DNA of 64,000 nt from Symbiodinium natans (Eukaryota; Sar; Dinophyceae; Suessiales; Symbiodiniaceae). Positions 18,252 to 27,737 of this stretch are shown here, one piece after another (within the stretch, counting starts at the first letter, position 1; every line of letters begins with the position of its first letter). Under the pieces are notes generated by a model. The model made no database searches and was not told where the DNA came from. It saw only the letters and a program-made list of their open reading frames with translations. The DNA lies in contig CAJNDS010001147.1 in the NCBI GenBank assembly GCA_905221605.1, positions 393,012 to 457,011 on the forward strand. Reading direction: 5' to 3'. Position numbers and translations under genes: made by a program.

Positions 18252-18852
18252 AGGCTTAGGTGTTCGAGTGTGGGGCTTGGGATTTGTCTCCAGCTTTGGG
18301 TGTAAGAGTTTTGGGGCGCTGGGTTGTGGGCGTTTGAGCTTTGGAGGCTGCTGGTGTCCAGCAACGGAACTCATCCACACGTTCCATGCTTTCTTCGGCG
18401 CTTCCCCGCTTCTCTGCCAGGAGGGCAAGAAGCCGGCGACTGCTGCCGAGCGCCTCACGGCCACAGGCTCAGCCCTGGCACAAGGACCGGGAACTTAGCG
18501 GTTGCAGCAAGAATGAGCCGCTGTGCCCAGGTCCATCATCGATGAGGTTGCGTGACAGAAGTGGCGGCCCCGTTGGATGAGTGTCGGTTTTGCTGCAGTG
18601 CGTATCTCGCGTTGTTGTTACTTTCCAAATGTGATTGACTGTTGTGCAGTGTCAAAGTTGCAGCAGGCAGTTAGACTCGTCTGTGCCAGACAACTTGTGC
18701 ATGATGCTGTTTTTGTGCTCAAACTATTGCAGAGATTCCGAATATGTGCTAGGTAGTTGTTGATAGAAACATGTGTACTTCTTCTCAGCTGTTTCAGCAT
18801 GTGCATTGAGACACGCTCATTTGCATGATGGACTTGCGTTATCGTTAAAGAA
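18252..18852. other. Gene-free stretch upstream of the 276-aa ORF
   Basis: No convincing frame or repeat seen. It would contain the promoter of the following ORF if that is a gene; no TATA-like element stands out. Confidence 0.4.
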
Positions 18853-19683
18853 ATGTCGGCACCATCGCCAGATAGTAGCGTGACCGGAGTGGATGGTGAG
18901 GAAATCCTGTGCGGAGCACTACAAGCGTTGGGTTTTGACATTGAAAGGAACCTTATACTCCAAAAAGACAATGGGCAGGAAGCAGACCCGCATACCCAGT
19001 CGCGTTGGCGCACGCAGGTTGATGCCTGGAAGTATTTCACTGCACGCCGGGCTGGGCACGTCAGCCGCGCAAACAAGGCATGGTTTGCGTGGCGACAGAA
19101 GTATGCGCCCAACGAAGCATCTGCGTGGGTCGTCGAGATGATGATGTGGCAGGCGGCATGGTGGGACCTAAGGTTCGTCACTGAGATTGACTTGGTTATC
19201 AAGCCACCTGCCACTGAGGAGTGTGAATTGATTGCAAACTTTCCCACCCCATTCTTGCTTTACCGGCCTGGAGCTGCCAGCAGTTATCTGTGCGGCCGTG
19301 ACTTTCGTCGGCTCTTCACCCACGGCATTCTGGTGGAGTCCACACTGGCAAACGGTTCGGATGTGGCTCATGTGGACAAGTCAGCCAAGTTGCACACCTT
19401 GGACGGATTGGCGCAGAAGCGAAGACGAAACGAAGGCATCGCTCCTTTCTACAACGGCGTCGAACCTGGTTCGCCACCAGCGCGCAACATTCCTGCAGGT
19501 ACATTGGTGATTTACTTTGCACAGCGTGCTACAATGACGTATCCTGAAAGGCTCGGGCAACACATGTTGGCGGCGAAGGAGCAAGAATTGCAGCAAGAGA
19601 GAAAGCAGAGGAAGCGCAAGGAGCAAGAAGTAGCAGAGTTGGAGGAGGAGCTGAAGCGTTTGAGGGCGTCGTCGGGCCAGTAA
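18853..19683 (+). CDS. Hypothetical protein, 276 aa, C-terminal coiled coil
   Basis: An intact ATG-to-TAA frame with ordinary composition. The body is rich in Trp/Ala (for example WVVEMMMWQAAWWDL, residues ~96-110). A middle segment contains SSYLCGRDFRRLFTHGILVE. The last ~35 residues are a heptad-like Lys/Glu/Gln coiled coil (EQELQQERKQRKRKEQEVAE). No signal peptide or transmembrane segment is seen. I do not recognise a family. It sits about 600 bp beyond the element 2 LTR and is not part of the element, since it lies outside the target duplication. A single-exon host gene or a retroposed copy are both possible. Confidence 0.6.
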   Translation: MSAPSPDSSVTGVDGEEILCGALQALGFDIERNLILQKDNGQEADPHTQSRWRTQVDAWKYFTARRAGHVSRANKAWFAWRQKYAPNEASAWVVEMMMWQAAWWDLRFVTEIDLVIKPPATEECELIANFPTPFLLYRPGAASSYLCGRDFRRLFTHGILVESTLANGSDVAHVDKSAKLHTLDGLAQKRRRNEGIAPFYNGVEPGSPPARNIPAGTLVIYFAQRATMTYPERLGQHMLAAKEQELQQERKQRKRKEQEVAELEEELKRLRASSGQ

Positions 19684-20787
19684 GAGTTCGACATGCTGTC
19701 ACTGCCAGTTTCACTGGTCGCCAGACCAATAGACCGCCTCTCGTCTCGATGACTGATTGAGAAAAGCTAGTCCCGGTTGTGTCAGGGTTACCACAACGAA
19801 AAGCTGTTTCTGACCATCTTGACTGTTGGGAAGCTGACAGTACACGCTCCAAAAGGCTTGAGAGTTCTTCAGGTTGTAGGCGGTTGGAGCTCTGAGGCAG
19901 TTAGGCTGTGACGCGCCTGCGCAGGAAGTGTTGTCAACTGTGAACCCTCTCCCCGCCCCGTAACTCTAAAGTGCCCCGCGCGTCCCTCGCCCCTCCCGCA
20001 ACCCCCGGGCCCCTCTCCCGCCATCAGGTCTCCATCACAGTCTTCCTCGCTGGAGAAGCGAGAGTGACCACGTTGCTTGAGCTTTCTGGAGGTGGGGGGA
20101 GTAGCCACATTGCTTGAGCTCACGGAAATTCCAGTGCACCACCACGCTGTCCCAGCCCCGCCCCAGCAGGAAGGCCATGAAGGCGATGAAGGCCATGAAG
20201 GCAATGAAGACCCATCGAAATCTATTGACGCGCTTGCAGTTGGGTCAGTGCGCCGTGGCGCCGTCCCAGCCCTCCAGCTGGAATGCCATGAAGGCAATGA
20301 AGGGCAAGACGTAGCCAACTCTTCGTTGCTTGCAAAATCCCTTTGTGATTTCAATGGGGTTGACTGATGTTGTGTGTGGGGCCTCTTTAATGTGCCCGCT
20401 TCAGGTGCGGATGGGCATCGGCGACCTTCGCGCGAGGCGTCCCTGGGTGGATGCGACGCTGCGGTTGCAGCTTCCCTTTTTCTTGAAAGTCAAGCTGCAG
20501 GTGGAGGTGCTGCGGCCGGCTGAGGAGGTTGAGGTCCCAGTGGAGCGCCCTGATGATGAGCCTGCACATGGCGCCGTTGAGGCCAGTGCGTGGCCAGCAT
20601 TGTCGAGGACGCGCGCGCCTCATTCGAACGCCGCCTGGACACCGCGTGCTTAAAGGGGTCGAGACAAAGTTCATTGGGCGCATGTTCCGCGTGATCGTGC
20701 TTTCTGGCCCGTGCGGCGGGATGGCGCAGCTGCCGCCGGCGCCCTTCGCTGCCAGAGGGGGCTGTCGACCAAGGCCCGCGGAGTGCT
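19684..20787. other. Intergenic, with atgaaggc octamer-type repeat
   Basis: No secure gene. Short blocks of repeated atgaaggc(c/n) lie at ~20,176-20,210 and ~20,287-20,305; translated on the plus strand they give MKAMKAMKAMK. The rest is GC-rich sequence with mutually overlapping open frames on both strands that show no domain. Confidence 0.5.
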
Positions 20788-22559
20788 TTGCCTGCCCACC
20801 AGGAGCGCTGCGGACCGACCTGGCGTGGTGTTAGCTCTCCTGGGCAAGAGCGCGGCGGAGGGGGCTTAACGACCGGCTGCAGGCCGACCTGCGTGAAGGA
20901 CCCCTCCGATCGAAACGCCGCCGCAGTGGTGGACATCCAAACGGGACCCTTGGATTGCGGAGCATCCAGAGATGCTTCTGCTTTGGCATCGAGACCGAAT
21001 GAATGGAAACATATAAAAAATGAATCCGGAGCTCTCGTCTGCATGCGAGGCCGTCCTAGAGCGACCCTCCGAGTCAAACGTCGTCCGGCTGCTGGATGTG
21101 TGGTCCACACAATGGAAGCATCAGGGGCGCCAGCGGGGCATCGGCACGGGGTCACTGCGCCCTGGGACTGTATGCTCGCGGGAGGCAATTCCCCAGCCAT
21201 TTCGAAAGCATCCGACATGAAACGAGCATGCATCGCACTGAACCACTTCCTGCGCGAGCGGTTTCCCAAATGGCAAGAAGCTGCAGGCGCGCGTGGAGGC
21301 GGTCGAGAAAAAGGGAAAGAAGCGGGGCGATCGCAAAAACACGCCTGGCCGAGGACTTCGGCGTGCAGGGGGCGCGGAAGCTGTATCAACGGCGGGAGTT
21401 CCCGAGAACCGCGACCTGACCTTCCAGAGGGCGCGCACGGCGCAAGCGTTCAGACGGTGCACGCGGCGCCCGACAATGTGGAGCAAGCCGGCCACGCACT
21501 TCCGCGTGCTCCAGGACAATGCCGCGAAGTTCCAGCGCAACAGGAAGCTGACAGAGGCCGAGCACGAACCGAGAGCACAGCACTTCCAGAGGCAATGGCT
21601 GCTCCGAAGCCCGCGCCGAAGCCGGCTCCGGATCGTTTGGTGGCGGAGTTTCGACGCTACCTATCGGCTTCCTTTCCCGCCGCCATGTTGGCCGGAGGGG
21701 AGGCGGCGTTGGAGCTTGCTCCTGCGCAGAAGCTGAACTTGCTCCGCCGGAAGATCTACATGTGAAACTCAAAGATTTGAAAGCGGCTCCGCCCCAAGCG
21801 CGCGTCCGCAGACAGCCGTGGCTCTTTGAGGCTACCCAGGAGGAGTACCTGGCGCTGGCGGCCCGGGCGGCTGGCGCGCAGGCCACGCCGAGGCCGCCCT
21901 GGCGCTCTTCGACTGGGAAGCGAAGCTGGCCTTGGGCGTCCGCGAGACGTGGCTGCGCGGGCTGAAGGCCTTCGCGGCTGCCGGCGAAGGACGTGGCGGC
22001 TCGTCCCTGCTGACCGAGGAGCTGGCGCCGAAGATCCTGGGGCGCCGGGCGCTGCTGGACGACCTGCGCTCCGACCTGCAGAATCGCGCCCGACCCACGT
22101 CTTCAGGCGCGGCAGGATTCCTCCGACTCGGAGGTGCGGGAAGACAACCTGCCCCGGCAAGCCGGGGCTGCTGGGTCTGCAGCGTGGCCTCCAGCGCGAG
22201 CTAGAAATGGCGGTGATGCAGTTGGAGGACGAAGGAGAACTGGTCCAGCGGCATAAGCTCCAGCATGAGATCGACTGCCTGGAGCAAACCATGGCTGCCT
22301 ACCGCCGTGAGCTGCCCAGCAACCAGCTGCGGCAGCGGAAGCGCAAGCCCAACGGCGGCGGCAGGTCGAGTTCGCGCACCGGCGGCGCGAGCGGGAGCGG
22401 CTGCAGGACAGGGTGGATCACGCCTCCAATAAGGAGCTGGCTGCCCTCCGCGAGGAGCTGGATGCCGGCCCGCCTCCGAACCTTACCGAGGAGCAAACGG
22501 CGGCGCTGCAGGCCTTGAGCGGGAGCGAGGCGCTGCAGGCCCTGCTGCTGGTGAACTGA
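20788..22559 (+). pseudogene. Decayed or multi-exon coding region, coiled-coil protein
   Basis: Protein-like segments follow one another on the plus strand in changing frames. Examples are MKRACIALNHFLRERFPKWQ (21,217 on), KLQARVEAVEKKGKKRGDRK, LAEDFGVQGARKLYQRREFP, VAEFRRYLSASFPAAMLAGG (~21,640), FDWEAKLALGVRETWLRG (~21,910), LEMAVMQLEDEGELVQRHKL (~22,204) and, in a third frame, RERERLQDRVDHASNKELAA to a TGA at 22,557. The last ~360 bp are a coiled coil with one frame change near 22,345. Either a pseudogene with several indels or short exons; no convincing introns were placed. No family recognised. Confidence 0.4.
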
Positions 22560-22617
22560 CATTTGTGCAAAGTGCAAAAACAAGCCTAGGCTCTCCCCGG
22601 TGCTGAGCTCGGCAGCC

Positions 22618-23240
22618 ATCCCCGTGTCACTTGATTAGTGATTAGTGATTAAGTGTCGGTTCCATCTTGCATGTGGCAGCTAATCACTAATCACTAATCA
22701 AGTCGAGTGGGATTCCATCCAAGCCCCAATGGAATCAACCCTGTGGGGCCTTTTCACTTTTCACTTTGTATTGAAGCCATCCTGCATGTCCAAAGTCAAA
22801 AGTCAAAAGTCAAAATGGGTTTAGGAGGTGCCTTCCACTGAAGCCTGCAGCGAATCCCGTGTCACTTGATTAGTGATTAGTGATTAAGTGTCGGTTCCAT
22901 CTTGCATGTGGAAGCTAATCACTAATCACTAATCAAGTCGAGTGGGATTCCATACAAGCCTCAATGGAATCAACCCTTTGGGGCCTTGTCACTTTTCACT
23001 TTTCACTTTGTATCGAAGCCATCCTGCATGATCCTGCATGTCCAAAGTCAAAAGTCAAAAGTCAAAATGGGTTTAGGAGGTGCCTTCCACTGAAGCCTGC
23101 AGCGAATCCCGTGTCACTTGATTAGTGATTAGTGATTAAGTGTCGGTTCCATCTTGCATGTGGAAGCTAATCACTAATCACTAATCAAGTCGAGTGGGAT
23201 TCCATACAAGCCTTAATGAATGCATCCTTGGGCCTTTTTG
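22618..23240. repeat. Tandem repeat, 235/252-bp unit, 2.6 copies, each with a hairpin
   Basis: Units start at the shared cccgtgtcac at 22,621, 22,856 and 23,108; the last is cut off. Each contains a perfect 22-bp inverted repeat (attagtgatt-type arms) with a ~29-nt loop, then runs of cacttttcac and agtcaaaagtcaaa. Unit 2 is longer by small internal duplications (extra cacttttcac, extra gatcctgcat). Confidence 0.92.
22630..22702. repeat. Perfect 22-bp inverted repeat, copy 1
   Basis: Arms 22,630-22,651 and 22,681-22,702 are exact reverse complements separated by 29 nt. The same structure recurs at 22,865-22,937 and 23,117-23,189. Confidence 0.92.
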
Positions 23241-23251
23241 ACTTTTGACTT

Positions 23252-24331
23252 TTGACATTGCGCCGCGGCGCCGCGGTCCCAGTTCTTTTTGCTCCGGCTC
23301 AAACCACGCGAAAGGCATGGCGCCCACCTGCAGCTTCGTCTCGCCGGAGGGCGTCGCGCGGCGCCAGGGCCAGGGGCGGCCTGGACGCGCTGCCGCGGCG
23401 CTGCGCGCCTGCCAGCACGTGCTGCCTGCAGTCTCCGGGGCGCTGGCGCATCCGCCACGGCGGCGTGTGGTGCGCCCACCCTGGCTGCGGCAGCTCCTCG
23501 CAGCCCGGCTTCCACCGCTGCAAGGCGCGCGGGCGGCTCTGTGCGGAGGCGCTGCCTGGGCCAGCGGAGGCCCGCGCTGCAGCCGCCTCGACATCCACCC
23601 CGGCCACTACAGGGCCGAGGACGGCGCCCGCTTCTGGAGCACTGGAGCCAACGCGGCTTGCGCTGCGGGCGAAGCGGGAGCACCTGGTACTGCCGGGCGC
23701 CCGAGGGCGGACGAACAGGGCCACTGAGGTGGCCGGCTGCGGCGCCCGTCATCGCGCGGACGTTCAGGAACACGACGCCATTCGCGCACCGCAATCCGTG
23801 CGCCGCATGTTGGCTTTTGGCAATTTCCGCAATTTCCAGACAGAGCGAGGGGGGCATGGAGTAGAGGATTTTCTGCGTTTGCTTCACGTCGCGTTTGCCG
23901 TGCCGACCCTGGAGCCTTTGGGCCGATGCTGGCGCCCGCTTCGTGGTCAGCTCGGCGCGTTCATCGCCGCCTTCTCCTTCCGCGGCCAGCATCCAGAAGA
24001 CCAGCGCAAGAAGACGCGGGTGGGGTGGTCGGACCAGTCGGAGGGAGGCATTTACTGCAGTCCCGACTGGCTGCGGGCACTCTACCAGCTTTGGCGCCGA
24101 GGAGTGAACCTCTGCCTGAGCACAGGCGCGCTTCTGGGACGCCGAGCGGCGGCCACTGAAGCCGGGCAACTTGGCAGCGTGAGGTCACGGTGCGCCCTGC
24201 GGGTCTGGATCATGAACCAGCAGCGCGGCCTGCTGCTTGCTGGAGGCCACGGACGTCATGTTGCGGGAGCCGGGACCGGCGCAGGCCGAGCCTTTTCGCG
24301 GACTGAAAAAACGCCGCACGCACAAACGTGA
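23252..24331 (+). other. GC-rich region with doubtful open frames
   Basis: A 359-codon plus-strand frame and a 318-codon minus-strand frame overlap. The plus frame has a Cys/His-containing stretch (GGVWCAHPGCGSSSQPGFHR, ~23,460-23,520) and a later RALYQLWRRGVNLCL. Neighbouring frames also give protein-like pieces, so a broken gene is possible. GC bias alone keeps frames open here. No family is assigned. Confidence 0.2.
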
Positions 24332-24770
24332 GAGAGGCGGCCCCACGTTGCCCTGACGCTCCTTTGAATTCGTTTCGTAACACGTGAAAAAGCCCGTTTT
24401 TTGTCACTCCAGCAGCGAGCCGCGTTGAAGTCGCGCAGCTGCCTGATTGCCAGACTCCTGGAAGCTGCCTTCGGCGCCGCGTTGAAGTCCCGCCCGCAGC
24501 TGCCGCACAGCCTGCGGCCTGGCTAGAGCCTTTGGACGGGCTCTCCGCTCCTTGGGCACCGGCTGCGTCAGCAGCCGTGGCGTCCGTCATGGAGTCGTGG
24601 CTTTCCAGCCACTTCACCGGCCCGTGCTGGAGCTGGAGGCTCCTTGCCGGAAGGCCCTGAAGTGCCGCAGCCGCCGTTGCGCGTTAGAGCCGCGCACTGG
24701 ACATGTGCAAAGTTTGCAAAGGTGCAAGTGTCCTTTTCCACAAAGTGCGCCGCAGAATCGACGCAGCGGG
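24332..24770. other. Gene-free GC-rich stretch
   Basis: Nothing recognisable. It contains two similar phrases around cgcgttgaagtc (24,423 and 24,479), suggesting a small local duplication. Confidence 0.3.
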
Positions 24771-25070
24771 AGCCGCGGCAGCTCGCCAGTTGGCTGCAGC
24801 CAGCGGCGCCAGCGGCAGCGGCCAGCGGCCAGTGGCAGGCAGCGGCGAGCCTAGTCGAGCGGCAGCAGCGGCCAGCGGCAGTGGCCGCGGTGAGCGGCAG
24901 TGGCAGCAGCCAGCTCGCAGCAGCGGCAGCAGCGGCAGCAGCGGCAGCGCGGGCAGTATGGCAGCAGCGGCAGCGCGGCCAGTGTGGCGGCAGCGGCAGC
25001 AGCGGCAGTGGCGGCAGCCAGCGGCGAGCGGCGACAGCAGCGGCAGCAGCGGCCAGCGCTAGCAGCGAGC

Positions 25071-25104
<34 letters not shown>

Positions 25105-25632
25105 GCAGCAGCGGCCAGGCAGCAGCAGCCAGCGGCGAGCGGCGAGCGGCGAGCGGCGGCAGCAGCGGCCAGCGGCAGCAGCGGCCAGGCAGCAAAAAAG
25201 CAGCAGCCAGCGTCGAGCGGCAGCAGAGCGGCCAGCGCCAGCAGCGAGCGGCAGCAGCAGCGGCAGCGGCAGCAGCAGCCAGCGGCGAGCGGCGCAGCAG
25301 CGGCCAGCGCCAGCAGCGGCGAGCGGCCACAGCAGCGGCCAGGGGAGCGGCCAGCGCCAGCAGCGGCCAGCGCCAGCGGCGAGCGGCGACAGCAGCGGCA
25401 GCAGCGGCCAGCGCCAGCAGCGAGCGGCAGCAGCAGCGGCCAGCGCCAGCGGCGAGCGGCGGTAGCAGCGGCCATGGGAGCGGCGGCCAGTGGCAGCGGC
25501 AGCAGCGGCCAGGGGCAGCAGCGGCAGCGGCGAGCCAGCGGCGGTAGCAGCGGCCGGTGCCAGCAAGCAGGCGCAGCAGAGCGGCCGGGGGGGAGTGAGC
25601 GGCGGCAGCGGCCAGCGCCAGCAGCGGCCTAA
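24771..25632. repeat. AGC/GGC-rich simple-sequence tract, ~860 bp
   Basis: Built almost entirely of gcagcggc, gccagcggc and cagcag blocks. All frames on both strands stay open (Ser/Ala/Gln on plus, Ala/Leu/Cys on minus) because the repeat contains no stop triplets, so the long frames here are not evidence of genes. Confidence 0.92.
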
Positions 25633-26225
25633 CGGGGCCCAAAACGTGCTTCTCGAGCCTCCGCGCGCGCCAAGCGGCCGCCTAAGGGGGGTCGGCGCGG
25701 CCAACGAGGCGCCAGGGCACGAAAGCGCGCTTTTCGGAGGTCGGCGCAGCCAACGAGACGCGCGGGCCCAAAAACGCACTTTTCCGGCTTCCGCGCGCCG
25801 AACCGCCGCCTAAGGGGGTCGGCGCGGCCACCGAGGCGCGCGGGCCCAAAAACGCGCTTTTCCGGCCTCCGCGCGAACCGCCGCCAAAGGGGGCTCGGCG
25901 CGGCCAACGAGGCGCGCGCGCCCAAAAACGCGCTTTTCCGGCTTCCGCGCACGCTGAACCGCCGCCAAAGGGGGTCGGCGCAGCCAACGAGGCGCGCGGG
26001 CCCAAAAACGCGCTTTTCCGGCCTCCGCGCGGGTCGGCGCGGCCACGAGGCGCGCGGGCCAAAAAACGTGCTTTCCGGCCTCCGCGCGCCCCTGAACCGC
26101 CGCCAAAGGGGGGTCGGCGCGGCCAACGAGGCGCGCGGGCCCAAAAACGCGCTTTTCCGGCCTCGCCGCCAAAGGCGGGTCGGCGCGGTCAACGAGGCGC
26201 GCGGGCCCACAAACGCGCTTTGGCC
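25633..26225. repeat. GC-rich minisatellite, about eight ~60-85 bp units
   Basis: Unit core gcgcgcgggcccaaaaacgc followed by gcttttccggcctccgcgc, then gaaccgccgccaaagggggt and cggcgcggccaacgag. Unit length varies by internal deletion. The minus strand translates as a repeated FLGPRASLAAPTPLWRRF-like peptide, but length variation shifts the frame, so I treat it as noncoding. Confidence 0.88.
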
Positions 26226-26420
26226 AAACAAGGCCACTTGAGGCTCACCCAAGAGCCGCACTCAGGCATGCTTCCAACCAATCGAGGGTGGCTTCCAACC
26301 ATTCGTGCGGAACCACACTCGGCGCACACTCAGACCCAAACCATCCGAGGCGAGCTCCAAACTACTCGGGGCCGGCGTGCCCTGCCCGCGTCCGCCTCCG
26401 GGATCCGCGCAGGACTCACT

Positions 26421-26525
26421 GCCAAAAATCCTGGCACGGTTGGCACGCTGGCACGCGGCCGCGGGTGGGTGTGCCAAAAATCCTGGCACGGTTGGCACGC
26501 TGGCGCGCGGCCGCAGATGGGTGTG
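26421..26525. repeat. 52-bp tandem duplication
   Basis: Two copies with a 52-bp period starting gccaaaaatcctggcacg at 26,421 and 26,473, differing at a few bases. Confidence 0.88.
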
Positions 26526-26586
26526 CCCCAAGCACCGCGGTGGGTGTGCCAATATCGCCAGGGCGCCCTGATCCGCGCAGCCTCTG

Positions 26587-26650
26587 CTCTTATTGGGATC
26601 GTTGCGGGGTGCTCCCACAGTGGGCCCACAAGGGGTGGAATTTCCACCCC
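26587..26650 (+). repeat. Dispersed ~65-bp repeat, copy A
   Basis: Reads ctcttattgggatcgttgcg ... gtgggcccac ... ggaatttccacccc. An inverted copy lies at 33,858-33,920 inside LINE sequence. Confidence 0.85.
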
Positions 26651-26829
26651 CCTGCGCGCGCACGCCCTGCGCCCGCCCCCCAATTCTCCAAGGCAGCGCG
26701 CCCACCGCGGCCCTCTCGCGGGCACTCCGAGGCACTCTGCACTCTCTGGCAATTTTGGCAAGCTGGCAAACGGACTTGGGGGAACTTGCCGGAGAGCCTG
26801 GCAAGCTCCGCGAGGCCTGTGAGCTCAAC

Positions 26830-27559
26830 CTCCCTAAAGAGGGCTGCAAGGTCACCCGCTGCTTCTTCCGGAAGGCATTTAAGCATACTCGTACACCAGC
26901 CATCAGGCCCTCCCGCCGGCAGACGGCGAGGATTTCATGCTTGGTGAGCGGCGTGGTTTCCTGTGCCGCTTGGTTGGCTCGGGCTTCCAGTTCAGGCCAG
27001 ACTTGGGAGCCGGTCGTACGGCGGGAGGTCCTCGAACGGTCTTTCCACCACCGTTTCATGCTTGCGAATTGCTCTGAAGACAGGCCTCATGCCACCTTTG
27101 AGGGCCTGCTCCAGCCAGCTTTCATATTGCAACGTGCGTTTTCCTGGTGTTCTTGCGTGGCCTCCTGTAGCTGCCTCCTGATCTGCTCGGAGACTTCCTC
27201 CATTGCTCCAGGTTACCAACCTCATTGAGGGAAACGGTTGGCTCATCAGATTCGGAATTGTTTTGAAGCAAAGTTTCAAGCCGAATGCGTGGCACTACGC
27301 TGCCACTGTTGTCCCTTTGCGCCACGAGGGCCTCCAACTTGGACCACCTGGCTTGGACCACTCCCATCCAAGGCCGTTTTTCCACGCTGGAGACCAGTGG
27401 CTTGTGACAGACCTCAACATTCCACCCGCGCCCCGTCACCTTCGTATGAGGGAAGAGGGCAGATTCCACCGAGGCCGTAATCTTCGCAAACTCCTTCGTG
27501 GCAGTGTTGTCATCCAGGAGGCAGTGGCCAATGCACCCCACTCCTTTGAGGGTGGCTTT
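26830..27559 (-). pseudogene. LINE-type retroelement remnant, downstream part
   Basis: On the minus strand, 27,559 down to ~27,122 reads KKATLKGVGCIGHCLLDDN and later EVCHKPLVSSVEKRPWMGVV and RWSKLEALVAQRDNSGSV. A frame change then leads to WLEQALKGGMRPVFRAIRKH (~27,100) and another to LEARANQAAQETTPLTKHEI. From memory of dinoflagellate non-LTR polyproteins, this resembles the segment between endonuclease and reverse transcriptase. It continues in frame from the endonuclease fragment at 33,417-34,520 if element 3 is removed. Multiple frameshifts and a missing reverse transcriptase show it is dead. Confidence 0.6.
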
Positions 27560-27564
27560 CTTAC
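27560..27564 (+). repeat. Target-site duplication of element 3, left
   Basis: CTTAC before the 5' LTR; repeated at 33,412-33,416. Confidence 0.95.
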
Positions 27565-27700
27565 TGTAAAGTTTTTCTACTACCTGGGAACCCCACCTAC
27601 CAACCCAAAAGGGTTGATGAGCATGTGTGGATTTGTGACTCATGTTTTACCGACAGCGCCTTTACTGGTTCAAGGAAAAAGAGCGACTTGAAGTTTAGCA
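27565..27700 (+). repeat. 5' LTR of element 3
   Basis: Starts TGTAAAGTTT and ends GTTTAGCA; identical to 33,276-33,411. At 136 bp it is short for a copia LTR. Confidence 0.96.
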
Positions 27701-27712
27701 TGGTAGCGGAGC
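27701..27712 (+). other. Primer-binding site of element 3
   Basis: TGGTAGCGGAGC at the base after the LTR, same as elements 1 and 2. Confidence 0.9.
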
Positions 27713-27737
27713 ACACTGTGCATCCGGGACCGAAGCC

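Larger units (their letters stand above)
26226..26829. other. Gene-free stretch with small duplications
   Basis: Holds a 52-bp tandem duplication (26,421-26,525; tgccaaaaatcctggcacgg repeated) and one copy of a ~65-bp sequence that recurs inverted at 33,858-33,920. No gene is supported. Confidence 0.5.

Noticed and set aside
22618-23240. CRISPR-like array
   Set aside because: Units of 235-252 bp are continuous tandem copies, with no short repeats alternating with variable spacers.
24568-25779. Very long open frames on both strands (Ala/Leu/Cys-rich on minus, Ser/Ala/Gln-rich on plus)
   Set aside because: They exist only because the AGC/GGC tract contains no stop codons; no domain and no flanking coding signal.
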